Of a DNA stretch of 34,280 bases, positions 7,075-16,404 are shown in pieces. Every line of letters starts with the position of its first letter. The first letter of the stretch is position 1. The notes beneath the pieces are model-generated. The model was not told the DNA's origin. It worked only from the letters and a program-made list of their open reading frames with translations, and did no database searches. Source of the DNA: S010-17 sp036478895 (GTDB taxonomy: Bacteria; Bacteroidota; Bacteroidia; Flavobacteriales; Flavobacteriaceae); assembly GCA_036478895.1 (NCBI GenBank), contig JAZGEV010000010.1, forward strand, positions 1 through 34,280, written 5' to 3'. The translations under genes and the position numbers were made by a program.

Positions 7075-8127
7075 ATGAAAAAAATTGTTTTAATAGATGA
7101 TGATAAAGGAATTCGCGAAACAACTCAAGAAATACTTGAATTAGCTGGATATAAAGTGTTTACCTCAGAAAATGGTAAAAAAGGAATCCATCAAATAAAA
7201 GACGTAATTCCAGATATTATTCTTTGTGACATCGCCATGCCCGAACTTAACGGTTATGAGACTTTACGCATTTTAAATAGAATGCCACAAACAGCAAAAA
7301 TCCCCTTTATTTTTTTAAGTTCTCATTCCGATAATAAAGATATTAGAAAGGGAATGAATTTAGGAGCAGATGATTATTTAACAAAGCCTTTTAAAGAAAT
7401 TGATTTACTGGATGCCATTGAAATACGAATTTCTAGAAGCGAAAAAATGAATCGCATCTTTAATTCAGATATAAATGGTGTGAATGAATTTATTGAATCT
7501 GCTCATGAATTATCGCCATTAGAAAATATTTATAAAAAAAACAATCGCAAAAAATACGATAAAAACGAAATTATTTTTAAAGAAAATGACAACGTAAATT
7601 TCATTTATTATATTATAAGTGGTCGTGTTAAGAGAATAGAAACCGATTCTCACGGAAAAGAATTTTTGGATGATATACATACCGAAGGAGAATTTTTTGG
7701 CTACCTAAACCTATTTCATAACATCAATGCTCAGCACAGAAGAACAGCTATTGTTTTAGAACCAACTGAAATTGCGCTAATTCCAAAAGAAGATTTTAAC
7801 ACCTTAATTAAACAAAACAGAGACGTTTCAATTTCGTTTATAAAATTACTTTCTGGCAATGTTTTAGATAAGGAAGAACGTTTGCTAAAAATAGCCTATG
7901 CCTCAGTAAGAGAACGTGTTGCAAGTATTCTATTAAAACATACAACTGATGATAAATTAAAGTTACAAATTTCGCGAGATGATCTTGCTAATTTAGTAGG
8001 CACATCAAAAGAATCTTTAATAAGAACACTTACAGATTTTAAAAAAGAAAACGTTATTATTACCGGTAGAGCAGATATTACAGTTATAAAAATAGACAAA
8101 CTAAAACGCATATCTGAAGGGTTTTAA
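7075..8127 (+). CDS. Response regulator with CRP/FNR-type effector (REC + cNMP-like + HTH_Crp)
   Basis: A 350-residue transcription factor. Residues 1-120 are a receiver domain with acidic pocket IDDD (7-10), phospho-acceptor Asp52 (CDIAMP), and Lys104 in LTKPF. Residues about 150-265 form a CRP-type beta-roll (KNEIIFKENDNVNFIYYIISGRVK ... GEFFGY). Residues about 275-345 are the winged helix with VRERVASILL and LQISRDDLANLVGTSKESLIRTL. In the recognition helix, Glu313 and Arg317 fall where the TGA-reading Glu and Arg of FNR and CRP lie. No FNR-type N-terminal cysteine cluster is present; phosphorylation probably replaces ligand or Fe-S sensing. Two FNR-like palindromes stand at each curli promoter next door, which makes this the best candidate regulator of curli (inference). 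Confidence 0.92.
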   Translation: MKKIVLIDDDKGIRETTQEILELAGYKVFTSENGKKGIHQIKDVIPDIILCDIAMPELNGYETLRILNRMPQTAKIPFIFLSSHSDNKDIRKGMNLGADDYLTKPFKEIDLLDAIEIRISRSEKMNRIFNSDINGVNEFIESAHELSPLENIYKKNNRKKYDKNEIIFKENDNVNFIYYIISGRVKRIETDSHGKEFLDDIHTEGEFFGYLNLFHNINAQHRRTAIVLEPTEIALIPKEDFNTLIKQNRDVSISFIKLLSGNVLDKEERLLKIAYASVRERVASILLKHTTDDKLKLQISRDDLANLVGTSKESLIRTLTDFKKENVIITGRADITVIKIDKLKRISEGF

Positions 8128-8413
8128 TTCGATTTGATATTAATAAAAAAAATGCTTTGCTTTTAAAATCAAGAATTTAAGACTATTACGCACTTATATC
8201 ATTACTTTAAAGTACTTATTATTTAATATAATAGGACATTAATAAAATAGTGAAACTTTCAAACAGTCATAAGTTCACACTTTAAAACAAATAATACTTA
8301 CAAACTTAATAAAATAATGTATTTTGTATTACATATATAAATCAATTACAAAAAACTTGTTTTAATTTACATATATTCCTCCTTTATTTGCATAGAATCT
8401 AAAACAAAAAGTT

Positions 8414-10033
8414 ATGTGTGGAATATTAGCCATTATAGGAAAAGGAGTAAACCTTGAAAAAGCAAAACAATTATCGAGTAGAATGCGTCATCGTGGACCC
8501 AATGAACATGATATTCATGTAACATCAAAAGGTCATATTTTGTCTCACGAACGCTTGTCAATTATTGATTTACATACTGGAAAACAACCAATACAAGGTT
8601 GTGACACAGCTTATATGATACATAACGGAGAAATTTATAACCATAAATCATTAAAAGAAACAATTTTAAAAGAACATACCTTTAGAACGAAAAGTGATAG
8701 TGAGGTTATTGTACATCTTTATGAAAAATTTGGTTACGAGTTCTTAAATAAACTAGATGGCGTTTTTGCATTTGTTGTTATAGATGGTGATGATTTTATT
8801 GCAGGTAGAGATCCAATAGGTGTAAAACCTTTATACTATGGTAAAGATGCTGAAGGTAGATTGTATTTTTCATCAGAAATGAAAGTAATTGCAGACCAAT
8901 GTGTAGAATTTGAAGCATTTCCTCCTGGCCATTATTACACGCCAAAAACTGGATTTGTTCGATATTATAAACCCGATTGGTTTGATGAAAAAGTCGCTAC
9001 AAATGAGCTCGATTTAAAATTAATTAGAGAAACACTTATTAAAGCAACCAAAAAACGATTGATGACCGATGTGCCATTAGGCGTCTTATTATCTGGCGGA
9101 TTAGACTCATCCTTAACGTCATCAATTGCAATGCGTTTATTAAAAGAAGAAGGAAAAACATTACACTCTTTTTCTATTGGTTTAGATGAAAATTCGCCCG
9201 ATTTGATTGCTGCCAAAAAAGTGGCTGATTTCTTAGGAACAGAACACCATGAATTATACTTTTCTATAGAAGAAGGTTTAGAAATAATTGATAAACTAGT
9301 TTGGCATTTAGAAACCTATGATGTCACATCAATTAGAGCGTCAACGCCAATGTATTTGATGAGTAAACAAATTACAGATGCTGGCGTAAAAGTTGTTTTA
9401 AGTGGAGAAGGTGCCGATGAAATGCTTGGTGGATATTTATACTTTGCGGATGCTCCAGATGAATCCGAGTTTCAAAAAGAATGCATTAGAAGAGTTCAAT
9501 TATTATCAACATCCGATTGTTTAAGAGCCGATAAATCGACAATGGCATTTGGTTTAGAAGCAAGAGTGCCGTTTTTAGATAAAGAATTTTTGGATGTTAT
9601 TATGAAAACAAAACCGTCAGAAAAACAACCAAAAACTTATGATGGTAAAGAAAAATATATTTTAAGAAAAGCCTTTGACACCAAAGATGATCCATTTTTA
9701 CCAGATTCAGTTTTATGGCGTCAAAAAGAGCAATTTTCTGATGGTGTTGGTTACAGTTGGATTGATACTTTAATAAAGCATTGCGCAAGCAAAGTGTCTG
9801 ATAAAGACATGGCAAAAGCGTCCATTATTTATCCGCATAATACACCTTCTACAAAAGAGGCATACTACATTCGCGAGATTTTTAGTAAACATTTTCCTCA
9901 AGACGATGCATCAAAGACAGTCCTAAAATGGATTCCAAAATGGCAAGAAAACACAGACCCAAGTGGAAGAGCAAATAAACATCACGTAAAAGCGGATGTG
10001 GATATAGCTAAAGAAAAGAGTTTAGTTTTATAG
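8414..10033 (+). CDS. asnB: Asparagine synthetase B, glutamine-hydrolysing
   Basis: Makes asparagine from aspartate, ATP and glutamine in the cytoplasm. It begins MCGILAIIG, which exposes the catalytic Cys2 of the class II glutamine amidotransferase domain (residues 1 to about 190; RMRHRGPNEH, HERLSIID, NGEIYNH and SDSEV are seen). The synthetase domain follows, with the ATP pyrophosphatase loop LLSGGLDSSL (Ser227-Ser233) and SGEGADEMLGGY. The 539-residue length fits the long AsnB form (E. coli AsnB about 554). It is a single-gene unit ending in a good terminator at 10052-10086. The 286 bp before it hold only a weak promoter candidate (8357-8390). No unusual features. Confidence 0.97.
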   Translation: MCGILAIIGKGVNLEKAKQLSSRMRHRGPNEHDIHVTSKGHILSHERLSIIDLHTGKQPIQGCDTAYMIHNGEIYNHKSLKETILKEHTFRTKSDSEVIVHLYEKFGYEFLNKLDGVFAFVVIDGDDFIAGRDPIGVKPLYYGKDAEGRLYFSSEMKVIADQCVEFEAFPPGHYYTPKTGFVRYYKPDWFDEKVATNELDLKLIRETLIKATKKRLMTDVPLGVLLSGGLDSSLTSSIAMRLLKEEGKTLHSFSIGLDENSPDLIAAKKVADFLGTEHHELYFSIEEGLEIIDKLVWHLETYDVTSIRASTPMYLMSKQITDAGVKVVLSGEGADEMLGGYLYFADAPDESEFQKECIRRVQLLSTSDCLRADKSTMAFGLEARVPFLDKEFLDVIMKTKPSEKQPKTYDGKEKYILRKAFDTKDDPFLPDSVLWRQKEQFSDGVGYSWIDTLIKHCASKVSDKDMAKASIIYPHNTPSTKEAYYIREIFSKHFPQDDASKTVLKWIPKWQENTDPSGRANKHHVKADVDIAKEKSLVL

Positions 10034-10051
10034 TAAAATAAAAAACACTAT

Positions 10052-10086
10052 AAAAAAGGCAACTCTGTAAAGGAATTGCCTTTTTT
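10052..10086 (+). terminator. Terminator after asnB
   Basis: Eleven-bp stem (AAAAAAGGCAA with TTGCCTTTTTT), 13-nt loop, U-tract within the 3' arm. The rest of the 324-bp gap to the next gene (10087-10357) shows only a -7-like TATATTAG at 10315-10322 and nothing else I can support. Confidence 0.85.
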
Positions 10087-10357
10087 ATGAGCCCAAAACT
10101 AATTACTACCTCCAAACTTTAACCTCTAGAATAAGCGCCCTAGACAAGTTAAAATGGAGGTGTGATTACGTTATTTTTTGAAACGTTTATAAATAAAGTG
10201 ATTGAATAACTAGTTGTTATTTAGTCATTTTTTAATATCCTTAAAATTAGGATATAATCAACCAAAATTGTTGTACATAAGAATGTCTCTAAATTTTTAT
10301 TAAAAATTTTCTCGTATATTAGCCAATAACACAAAACAACTTACAACTCATCTAATT

Positions 10358-12385
10358 ATGAAAAAAATTACCCTCATTTCTTTACTTGTTTTTTATAGTT
10401 TTATTACTTATGGGCAAAATTCTTGTTCAAATGCTTTGTCAGTTTACGCTGGATCAACTACTGTAAATAGTATCAACGGAACTGATCCTGCATTACCAAA
10501 TTGTTTGAGTAATGTAGATGCTTCCTTAGCAGAATGGTACAAATACTTACCAAATAATGATTACACAATCACTATTTCTACAGACTTATCACAAAACGGC
10601 AATACAGATACTCGTTTTCATGTTTTTACAGGTTCTTGTGGTAATTTAACTTGTTTTGCGGGTGATGATGATGGTGGAAGTGTGTATTACAATTACGCTT
10701 CTGTTGACCAATTTAATGTCGTTGCTAATACCGTTTATTACATTGCGTTTGATAATAGATATACATCCAATGGCTTTGATTTTGAATTAACCGAATCTAC
10801 AATTAATCATAATGCAGTCACTTTTACAAGTCAATCTATTTCAAACCTAGGATCTCCATATATGATAACCGATATGAATGGTGATTTTTTGGATGATGTT
10901 GTAACAACCAACACCAATTCGGTCAATATAAATTATCAAAAAGCCAATGGGACTTTTGACAATGTGGTTACAAATACTACTGCTGCAACAAATACGGCAT
11001 CTTGGAGTACAGCAGCTGGAGATTTAGATGGAAATGGGTATATGGATTTATTGTATGGCGGTGGCGGAGGTGCAACATTTATGTATGCAAATGTTAGTGA
11101 AACTTCAAACCCTTCCAACGCTTATGCTACAAATTACACACAATATTCTCCATCAATTTATATATTTTCTCAACGTACAAATTTTATTGACATTAATAAT
11201 GATGGATTATTAGATGCTTTTGTTTGTCATGATGTAAATTCCAATGTTTATTTTATAAATGATGGAAATGGTGGATTGGTAACACATCAAGTTGGTGATG
11301 GAAACAGTGTGGATCTAGGCGCTTTAGGCAGAAATTATGCTACATTATGGGTAGATTATGATAATGATCAAGATGCCGATGTTTTTATATCTAAATGTGG
11401 TGGCGATTCTCAATCCACAAAAAATAGACTTTATCAAAATAATGGCGATGGTACATTTACCGATGTTAGTATTGTTTCGGGTTTAAACTCATCTATTCAA
11501 ACCTGGTCTTCTGCTTGGGATGATTTTGATAACGATGGTTTTATGGATGTGTTAGTAGGTGCAAGCTATGGTGCTAATGAATTTATGCGCAACAATGGCG
11601 ATGGCACGTTTAGTAATATTACAGCAGGCTCTGGCTTTGATACTTTTACCGATACAAGTGTAGAATATTTAGCTAAAGATTTTAACAACGATGGTTTTGT
11701 TGATGTTTTAGCATCTGGTTATGTCATGATTAATAATGGTAATATGACTTTTACAAGATCGATTCATCCAGTTGGAGTTGGTGCTGTTGGCGATGTTAAT
11801 AATGATGGTTTTATTGATGTTTTTAGTAACGGAAATTTAAAAATAAACGAAGGCATAGTAGGGAAATGGTTAAAAGTTAATTTAACTGGTGTACAAAGTA
11901 ACTTAGATGGTATTGGTGCAAGAATTGAGGTTACGTCAACACTTGGAACTCAAATTAGAGATGTTAGAAGCGGTGTAGGTTTTAGACACATGAGTAGTTT
12001 AACAGCCCATTTTGGATTAGGTGAAGATAGCGCAATTGATAATGTCACTGTTTATTGGCCGTCTGGAAATATAGATTCCATAGACAATCCTTCAATTGAT
12101 GCTACTATAAATATTATTGAAAACTCTGCGCCTTTAAGTATCAATGAAAATCTAATTTCTTCAATTTCTTTATATCCAAACCCTACAACTAATGAATTAA
12201 CGATTAAATCTCAAAATTCTCTAGAGAATAGTATCATAGCAATTTTTGATATTCAAGGAAAAAAGGTGTACAATTCTTTTTATAATTCAGATAAAATCAA
12301 TGTTGCTAATTTAGAACAAGGTATTTACTTTCTAAGAATCATTCACGAAAATAAAACAATCAAATTAAAATTCATTAAACATTAA
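10358..12385 (+). CDS. T9SS-secreted FG-GAP/VCBS repeat protein with ASPIC/UnbV domain
   Basis: A 675-residue exported protein. After the signal peptide (ending near TYGQ), residues about 20-150 form a beta-rich domain. A run of FG-GAP/VCBS-like calcium loops follows (DMNGDFLDD, DLDGNGYMD, DINNDGLLD, DFDNDGFMD, DFNNDGFVD, DVNNDGFID), as in integrin-type propellers. Residues about 510-590 match ASPIC/UnbV (GARIEVTS, RSGVGFRHMSS, HFGLG, VTVYWPSG). The end (SISLYPNPTTNELTIKS ... LEQGIYFLRI ... KLKFIKH) is a type IX secretion sorting domain type A, so the protein is probably exported to the cell surface by T9SS. It lies 3 nt before a di-haem peroxidase gene, so the two are probably co-expressed. 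Substrate unknown. Confidence 0.92.
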   Translation: MKKITLISLLVFYSFITYGQNSCSNALSVYAGSTTVNSINGTDPALPNCLSNVDASLAEWYKYLPNNDYTITISTDLSQNGNTDTRFHVFTGSCGNLTCFAGDDDGGSVYYNYASVDQFNVVANTVYYIAFDNRYTSNGFDFELTESTINHNAVTFTSQSISNLGSPYMITDMNGDFLDDVVTTNTNSVNINYQKANGTFDNVVTNTTAATNTASWSTAAGDLDGNGYMDLLYGGGGGATFMYANVSETSNPSNAYATNYTQYSPSIYIFSQRTNFIDINNDGLLDAFVCHDVNSNVYFINDGNGGLVTHQVGDGNSVDLGALGRNYATLWVDYDNDQDADVFISKCGGDSQSTKNRLYQNNGDGTFTDVSIVSGLNSSIQTWSSAWDDFDNDGFMDVLVGASYGANEFMRNNGDGTFSNITAGSGFDTFTDTSVEYLAKDFNNDGFVDVLASGYVMINNGNMTFTRSIHPVGVGAVGDVNNDGFIDVFSNGNLKINEGIVGKWLKVNLTGVQSNLDGIGARIEVTSTLGTQIRDVRSGVGFRHMSSLTAHFGLGEDSAIDNVTVYWPSGNIDSIDNPSIDATINIIENSAPLSINENLISSISLYPNPTTNELTIKSQNSLENSIIAIFDIQGKKVYNSFYNSDKINVANLEQGIYFLRIIHENKTIKLKFIKH

Positions 12386-12388
12386 ATA

Positions 12389-13603
12389 ATGCAACAATAC
12401 AAATTTCAATACCTTTTAATTATCCTCATTTTAGTTTCTTTTTTTTCTTGTAAAGATGATGATGCTGGTTATTCAACAATTTACAGTGATATTTATACAT
12501 TACCATTTACACCTTTTAATTATAGTAATGTAAATTTTCCATCTACATTTAATAGTTATGTTATGGGCTTAGACAATACACCAATAGACAACCCAATTAC
12601 CGATGATGGAGCAACACTTGGACGTGTTTTATTTTACGATAAAAATATGTCTTTTAATAATACAATATCTTGCGCAAGTTGTCATTTTCAAGAATTTGGA
12701 TTTGCAGATCCAAGCACAAGAAGTATGGGTTTTGGAGGCGAACATACTAGAAGAAATTCAATGAATATAGTGAATTCTGGCTTTTACGAACCAAAAAATT
12801 TTTTTTGGGATCACAGAGCCGAAACTCTAGAACAACAAGTATTAATGCCTTTACAAGATGGCATTGAAATGGGTATGACATTAGATTTAGTTGTAGAAAG
12901 AGTCTCTTCAAAAGATTATTATAAACCATTATTTAAAAATGCTTTTAGTAGCGAAGAAGTGACAAGTGATAAAATTTCTAAAGCATTAGCTCAATTTGTT
13001 CGTTCTATTTATTCTTTCAATACAAAATATGATGCTGGAATAGAAGCAACACAAAACATATTTGTAGATTTCCCAAACTTTACAGCGCAAGAAAACTTAG
13101 GGAAAGATGTTTTTAACGGTAAACTAACCCCAAATGCCAATGGAACTTGTGTTTTTTGTCATATGACAAATGCCAATTTAAGACACGATATTCCTTTTAA
13201 TGCCAATGATGTAAATCAAGTGATTTTCACCAGCTCAAGAACCGATAATATTGGATTAGACGAAGATGATCGTTTGCCAGGAGTTGATAATGGTTTAGGA
13301 GAAATTTCAGGAATAACACATGAAAATGGCGAGTTTAAAACACCTTCTATTCGTAATATTGAACTAACATCACCTTATATGCATGATGGCCGTTTTCAAA
13401 CTTTAGAAGAAGTGGTTGAGCATTATAGTACAGGCATAAAAGATCATCCATATTTAAGTGATCATATGATTAATGGTGACCAAACTCCTCGAAATTTAAA
13501 TTTATCTGAAGCCGAAAAGGCTGCTTTAGTGGCTTTCTTAAAAACTTTAACAGATGAGACATTGACTACAGATGCTAAATATTCTAACCCATTTGTGAAT
13601 TAA
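12389..13603 (+). CDS. Di-haem cytochrome c peroxidase-family lipoprotein
   Basis: A 404-residue lipoprotein (lipobox FFSC, Cys21) of the bacterial CCP/MauG family. Two haem c motifs are visible: CASCH (95-99) and CVFCH (254-258). Typical family segments are present: LGRVLFYD, FADPSTRSMGF, RNSMNIVNSGF, WDHRAETLEQQ, and near the C-terminus KTPSIRNIELTSPYMHDGRFQTLEEVVEHY, whose Met-His lies where a distal haem ligand is expected. It either reduces hydrogen peroxide or oxidises a partner protein in the periplasm; MauG-like modification chemistry cannot be excluded. It follows the FG-GAP/UnbV gene by 3 nt, and a shared terminator lies at 13674-13704. The family call is strong and the exact substrate unknown. 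Confidence 0.93.
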   Translation: MQQYKFQYLLIILILVSFFSCKDDDAGYSTIYSDIYTLPFTPFNYSNVNFPSTFNSYVMGLDNTPIDNPITDDGATLGRVLFYDKNMSFNNTISCASCHFQEFGFADPSTRSMGFGGEHTRRNSMNIVNSGFYEPKNFFWDHRAETLEQQVLMPLQDGIEMGMTLDLVVERVSSKDYYKPLFKNAFSSEEVTSDKISKALAQFVRSIYSFNTKYDAGIEATQNIFVDFPNFTAQENLGKDVFNGKLTPNANGTCVFCHMTNANLRHDIPFNANDVNQVIFTSSRTDNIGLDEDDRLPGVDNGLGEISGITHENGEFKTPSIRNIELTSPYMHDGRFQTLEEVVEHYSTGIKDHPYLSDHMINGDQTPRNLNLSEAEKAALVAFLKTLTDETLTTDAKYSNPFVN

Positions 13604-13673
13604 CTTTTTTCTATCTAAAATAATGATAGTGTTCTATTGAATCGCTAATTCAGTAAATAATATAAAAACCATT

Positions 13674-13704
13674 AAAAAACCCGCTACATAATGTAACGGG
13701 TTTT
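13674..13704. terminator. Bidirectional terminator between peroxidase and M49 peptidase genes
   Basis: Thirteen-position stem (13676-13688 with 13692-13704; AAAACCCG and CGGGTTTT outer part, one internal mismatch), 3-nt loop, A-run on one side and T-run on the other, between convergent genes. Confidence 0.8.
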
Positions 13705-13732
13705 CACAAACTATTTACCTTTTTATTATTTT

Positions 13733-15775
13733 TTAATTTTTATCAGGCAACGTAGTATAGCGTTTTGCATAATCTAACATTTGCTCAGCAAAAGTATCTG
13801 GTTGTGTTATATCAATTCTTGTTATTTTTCCATCAGCATCTTTATTGGCTACTAAAACTGGATTTACAAAACCACTATATGGTGCCGATTTGAATTTACT
13901 ATTACGTTTTAAAACTTCGGCATGTATTTTTTGATCTACTTTTACACCATAATTTTCAACTAAATCTCTTCCAGCTTCAAAGTCACCTTCCGATTTTATA
14001 CGCTGTATCTCGCGTAATAATTCGCCAAACAAAACACGTAATTTTTTGTAATCACGCACAACAAAATAGGTTTTGTTGTCTTTAACAACTTTTTCAATAA
14101 CCTTATCTTTTGCCCCTTTTTCAAATGCCCAAGCTGCAACCAATTGTCGATTACGCATGTGTGCTTCTTCTATATCTGCACCCAAATCCAAACGAATTAA
14201 CTGTGTCATTAAACCATTACGAATATAGCCATCAAAGGCAGCTTTTCCTATACCTTTTGCTGACGGAGAAATACCCATTTCAACTAATTTTTCACTTGGT
14301 AAAAAATACAAGCCTACTAAATCTGCTCTTGCTTCTTCTAATGTAGAGGCATAATTTTTCATGGTTTCTTTTGGCTGTCCAATACCTGGATTTATCAAGC
14401 CACTTGCATGACCTACCACTTCGTGTAAAGCTGTATGTAATTTATCAGCTAAGCCTCCATATTTTACTTCAGCATTAAACTCTTCATCAGTAAAAGTAAA
14501 TTCTTTTAAACGTCCAGTTCCACCAGCACCTGCATAAGCCGCAATGATATTCCCTAGCGATACAGATTTTGAACCGTGTTGTTGTCTAATCCAATTGTTG
14601 TTTGGTAAATTAACTCCAATTGGTGTTGATGGTGATGCGTCACCAGCTTCACCAGCAACATTTACTGTTTTGTACGAAACACCAACTACATTTTTCTTTT
14701 TGTGATTTTCCATTATAGATGAATTATCCTCGAACCATTGAGCCGATTCTGCCACAATTGCCATTTTTTTGGACATTTCAAAATCTTTAATTTCTACAAT
14801 TGTTTCGTAAGAACCTCTATAACCTTTTGGGTCATTATATACTTCTATAAATCCGTTTATATAATCAATATCACCTTCTGTATTGGTTGCCCAAAGCACG
14901 TTATAATCGTTCCATTTTTGCAAATCTCCTGTTATGTAATAATCAATTAACACACCAAGAGCTTTGGCTTGTTTTTCATTTTCGGCAACCGTTTTTGCTT
15001 TCTTCAACCAATAAATAATTTTATCGATAGACTTACCGTACAAACCTCCACTTTTATAAACACGCTCTTTTAATACGCCATTTTCTTTAACCAATTGAGA
15101 ATTTAAACCCAATTCTACAGGTTCTTTATCATTAGGATTTGCAAGTTTTCCATAAAAAGTATCAACATCTTTTGCGGTAACATTTGCACCATAAAAGTTT
15201 ACTGCCGATCCTAAAATCAATCCTTTTTTAGTATCTAAATTTACTTTTTTTGCATCTTTTGCATTAAAAACAACATCATAAGCTTTGCCAGTTAAAGTGG
15301 TTTTTGTTTCTTTTAATAACGTATTAAAATAGGTTTTACTAAATGCTGGTTTAAATTTATCATTGGCATAATGATGGTGAATTCCGTTTGCAAACCAAAC
15401 TTTCTTTAAATAGGTTTCAAAAAATTTCCAATCTTTAGTTGTTTTATCGCCTTTAAAAGTTGCGTAAACTTGTTCTAATGCTCTACGTATTTTTAAATTG
15501 TGACGGTAATTTTGATCGTACATAATGTCACGACCACTCAAACCAGCTTCGGTTAAATAATAAACGAGTTTTTGTTGTTTTAAGGATAATTTATCCCATT
15601 GCGGAATTTTATATCGTAACACTTTAATATCTGAAAACTGTTCTACAAAAGTTTCTTTTTCTTCAATTTTTGAAGCTTCTCTTTTTTCTACGTCTTGCGA
15701 TTCCTTTTTACAAGATGTCGCTAGTAAAGTAAAGAAGACAATACTTATAATTACTATTTTTTTTAAGTGTTTCAT
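13733..15775 (-). CDS. Zinc peptidase lipoprotein, dipeptidyl-peptidase III (M49) family
   Basis: A 680-residue lipoprotein (MKHLKKIVIISIVFFTLLA then TSC, Cys22). The zinc site is the M49-type hexapeptide HEVVGH (451-456), which has one more residue than the usual HExxH, followed by EEARAD (480-485), which supplies the third ligand as in the EECRAD/E motif of DPP III. Other family-like segments are WIRQQHGSKSVSLGN and ARADLVGLYFLP. It should release dipeptides from short peptides at the cell envelope, although the eukaryotic enzyme is cytosolic; the lipoprotein form is usual in Bacteroidota. It is single-gene, convergent with the peroxidase gene and sharing its bidirectional terminator. A -7 element lies at 15813-15820. 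Confidence 0.9.
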   Translation of the reverse strand: MKHLKKIVIISIVFFTLLATSCKKESQDVEKREASKIEEKETFVEQFSDIKVLRYKIPQWDKLSLKQQKLVYYLTEAGLSGRDIMYDQNYRHNLKIRRALEQVYATFKGDKTTKDWKFFETYLKKVWFANGIHHHYANDKFKPAFSKTYFNTLLKETKTTLTGKAYDVVFNAKDAKKVNLDTKKGLILGSAVNFYGANVTAKDVDTFYGKLANPNDKEPVELGLNSQLVKENGVLKERVYKSGGLYGKSIDKIIYWLKKAKTVAENEKQAKALGVLIDYYITGDLQKWNDYNVLWATNTEGDIDYINGFIEVYNDPKGYRGSYETIVEIKDFEMSKKMAIVAESAQWFEDNSSIMENHKKKNVVGVSYKTVNVAGEAGDASPSTPIGVNLPNNNWIRQQHGSKSVSLGNIIAAYAGAGGTGRLKEFTFTDEEFNAEVKYGGLADKLHTALHEVVGHASGLINPGIGQPKETMKNYASTLEEARADLVGLYFLPSEKLVEMGISPSAKGIGKAAFDGYIRNGLMTQLIRLDLGADIEEAHMRNRQLVAAWAFEKGAKDKVIEKVVKDNKTYFVVRDYKKLRVLFGELLREIQRIKSEGDFEAGRDLVENYGVKVDQKIHAEVLKRNSKFKSAPYSGFVNPVLVANKDADGKITRIDITQPDTFAEQMLDYAKRYTTLPDKN

Positions 15776-15812
15776 ATTAGTTTATAGTTTAAATGTTAAT
15801 CAAATATTTTTT

Positions 15813-15820
15813 CAAAGTTA
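15813..15820 (-). promoter_or_regulatory. -7 element for the M49 peptidase gene
   Basis: Minus-strand TAACTTTG, 38 bp before the ATG at 15775. Exact TAnnTTTG match; no clear -33. Confidence 0.5.
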
Positions 15821-15853
15821 CATAAAGTTTTTATAAGTCATTTTTTTAAATTG

Positions 15854-15861
15854 TATATTTG
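15854..15861 (+). promoter_or_regulatory. -7 element for the small lipoprotein gene
   Basis: TATATTTG, 25 bp before the ATG at 15886. Exact TAnnTTTG match; no clear -33. Confidence 0.5.
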
Positions 15862-15885
15862 CCTTACTAACTAAAAAAAACCACC

Positions 15886-16344
15886 ATGAATTTAAAAAAA
15901 TTAAGTCTTCTTATTCTATTTTCTCTATTTATTTTAATAGGATGTAAAAAAAATGATGCACCAAAAACAACGAGTGAATCTCAAGTGAAACCGACTAAAA
16001 ATAACCCTTTTATTGGCACATGGTCACGTAGTTTTTCTATGGGACAAGATGTCACTGCGCAGGTTACGTATGATTTTCATAAAGATAGTGTAGTGTATAA
16101 TATGGCTGGACCTATGAATTTAAAATACACTTTAAAAAGCGATCAATTTATCGCAAAAGATAACCGTTGGATTGTTAAAAAGGATAGTATTCCTTATGTA
16201 ATATTCGCTAAAAATATTACCGACAAATCCATTACCTTATTAAAGATGAAATTGAAAAATAAGGAAGAAGGTTTAACTATGAAATTTCCAGCAGATTCTG
16301 CACGTAGTAAATTTAGTAGTTGGAATGTTTATTTGAAGAAATAA
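15886..16344 (+). CDS. Small lipocalin-like lipoprotein
   Basis: A 152-residue lipoprotein with lipobox LIGC (Cys20) and a lysine-rich, low-complexity linker to about residue 40. The rest starts with NNPFIGTWSRSF, the N-terminal 'G-x-W' signature seen in lipocalin-like and META-like domains. It continues as alternating beta strands (AQVTYDFHKDSVVYNM, LKYTLKSDQFIAKDN, IPYVIFAKNITDKSITLLKM). A small-molecule-binding or structural role at the envelope is possible but no ligand can be named. It has its own -7 element (TATATTTG at 15854-15861) and ends at a terminator shared with kdsA. It is divergent from the DPP III gene. Confidence 0.8.
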   Translation: MNLKKLSLLILFSLFILIGCKKNDAPKTTSESQVKPTKNNPFIGTWSRSFSMGQDVTAQVTYDFHKDSVVYNMAGPMNLKYTLKSDQFIAKDNRWIVKKDSIPYVIFAKNITDKSITLLKMKLKNKEEGLTMKFPADSARSKFSSWNVYLKK

Positions 16345-16367
16345 GGATTATGAATAAATTATAATAG

Positions 16368-16401
16368 TCAGGGTTTCACTTAAAGTGACGCCCTGATTTT
16401 T
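16368..16401. terminator. Terminator between small lipoprotein and kdsA
   Basis: Stem TCAGGG/CCCTGA plus TCACT/AGTGA with a 2-base internal mismatch (16368-16380 with 16384-16396), TAA loop and five T after it on the plus strand. Lies between convergent genes. Confidence 0.75.
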
Positions 16402-16404
16402 AAG

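Noticed and set aside
8132..8146. Half-palindrome TTGATATTAATAA after the REC-CRP gene as another FNR-like box
   Set aside because: The right half lacks TCA, there is no partner box 22 bp away, and no -7 element at the curli spacing.
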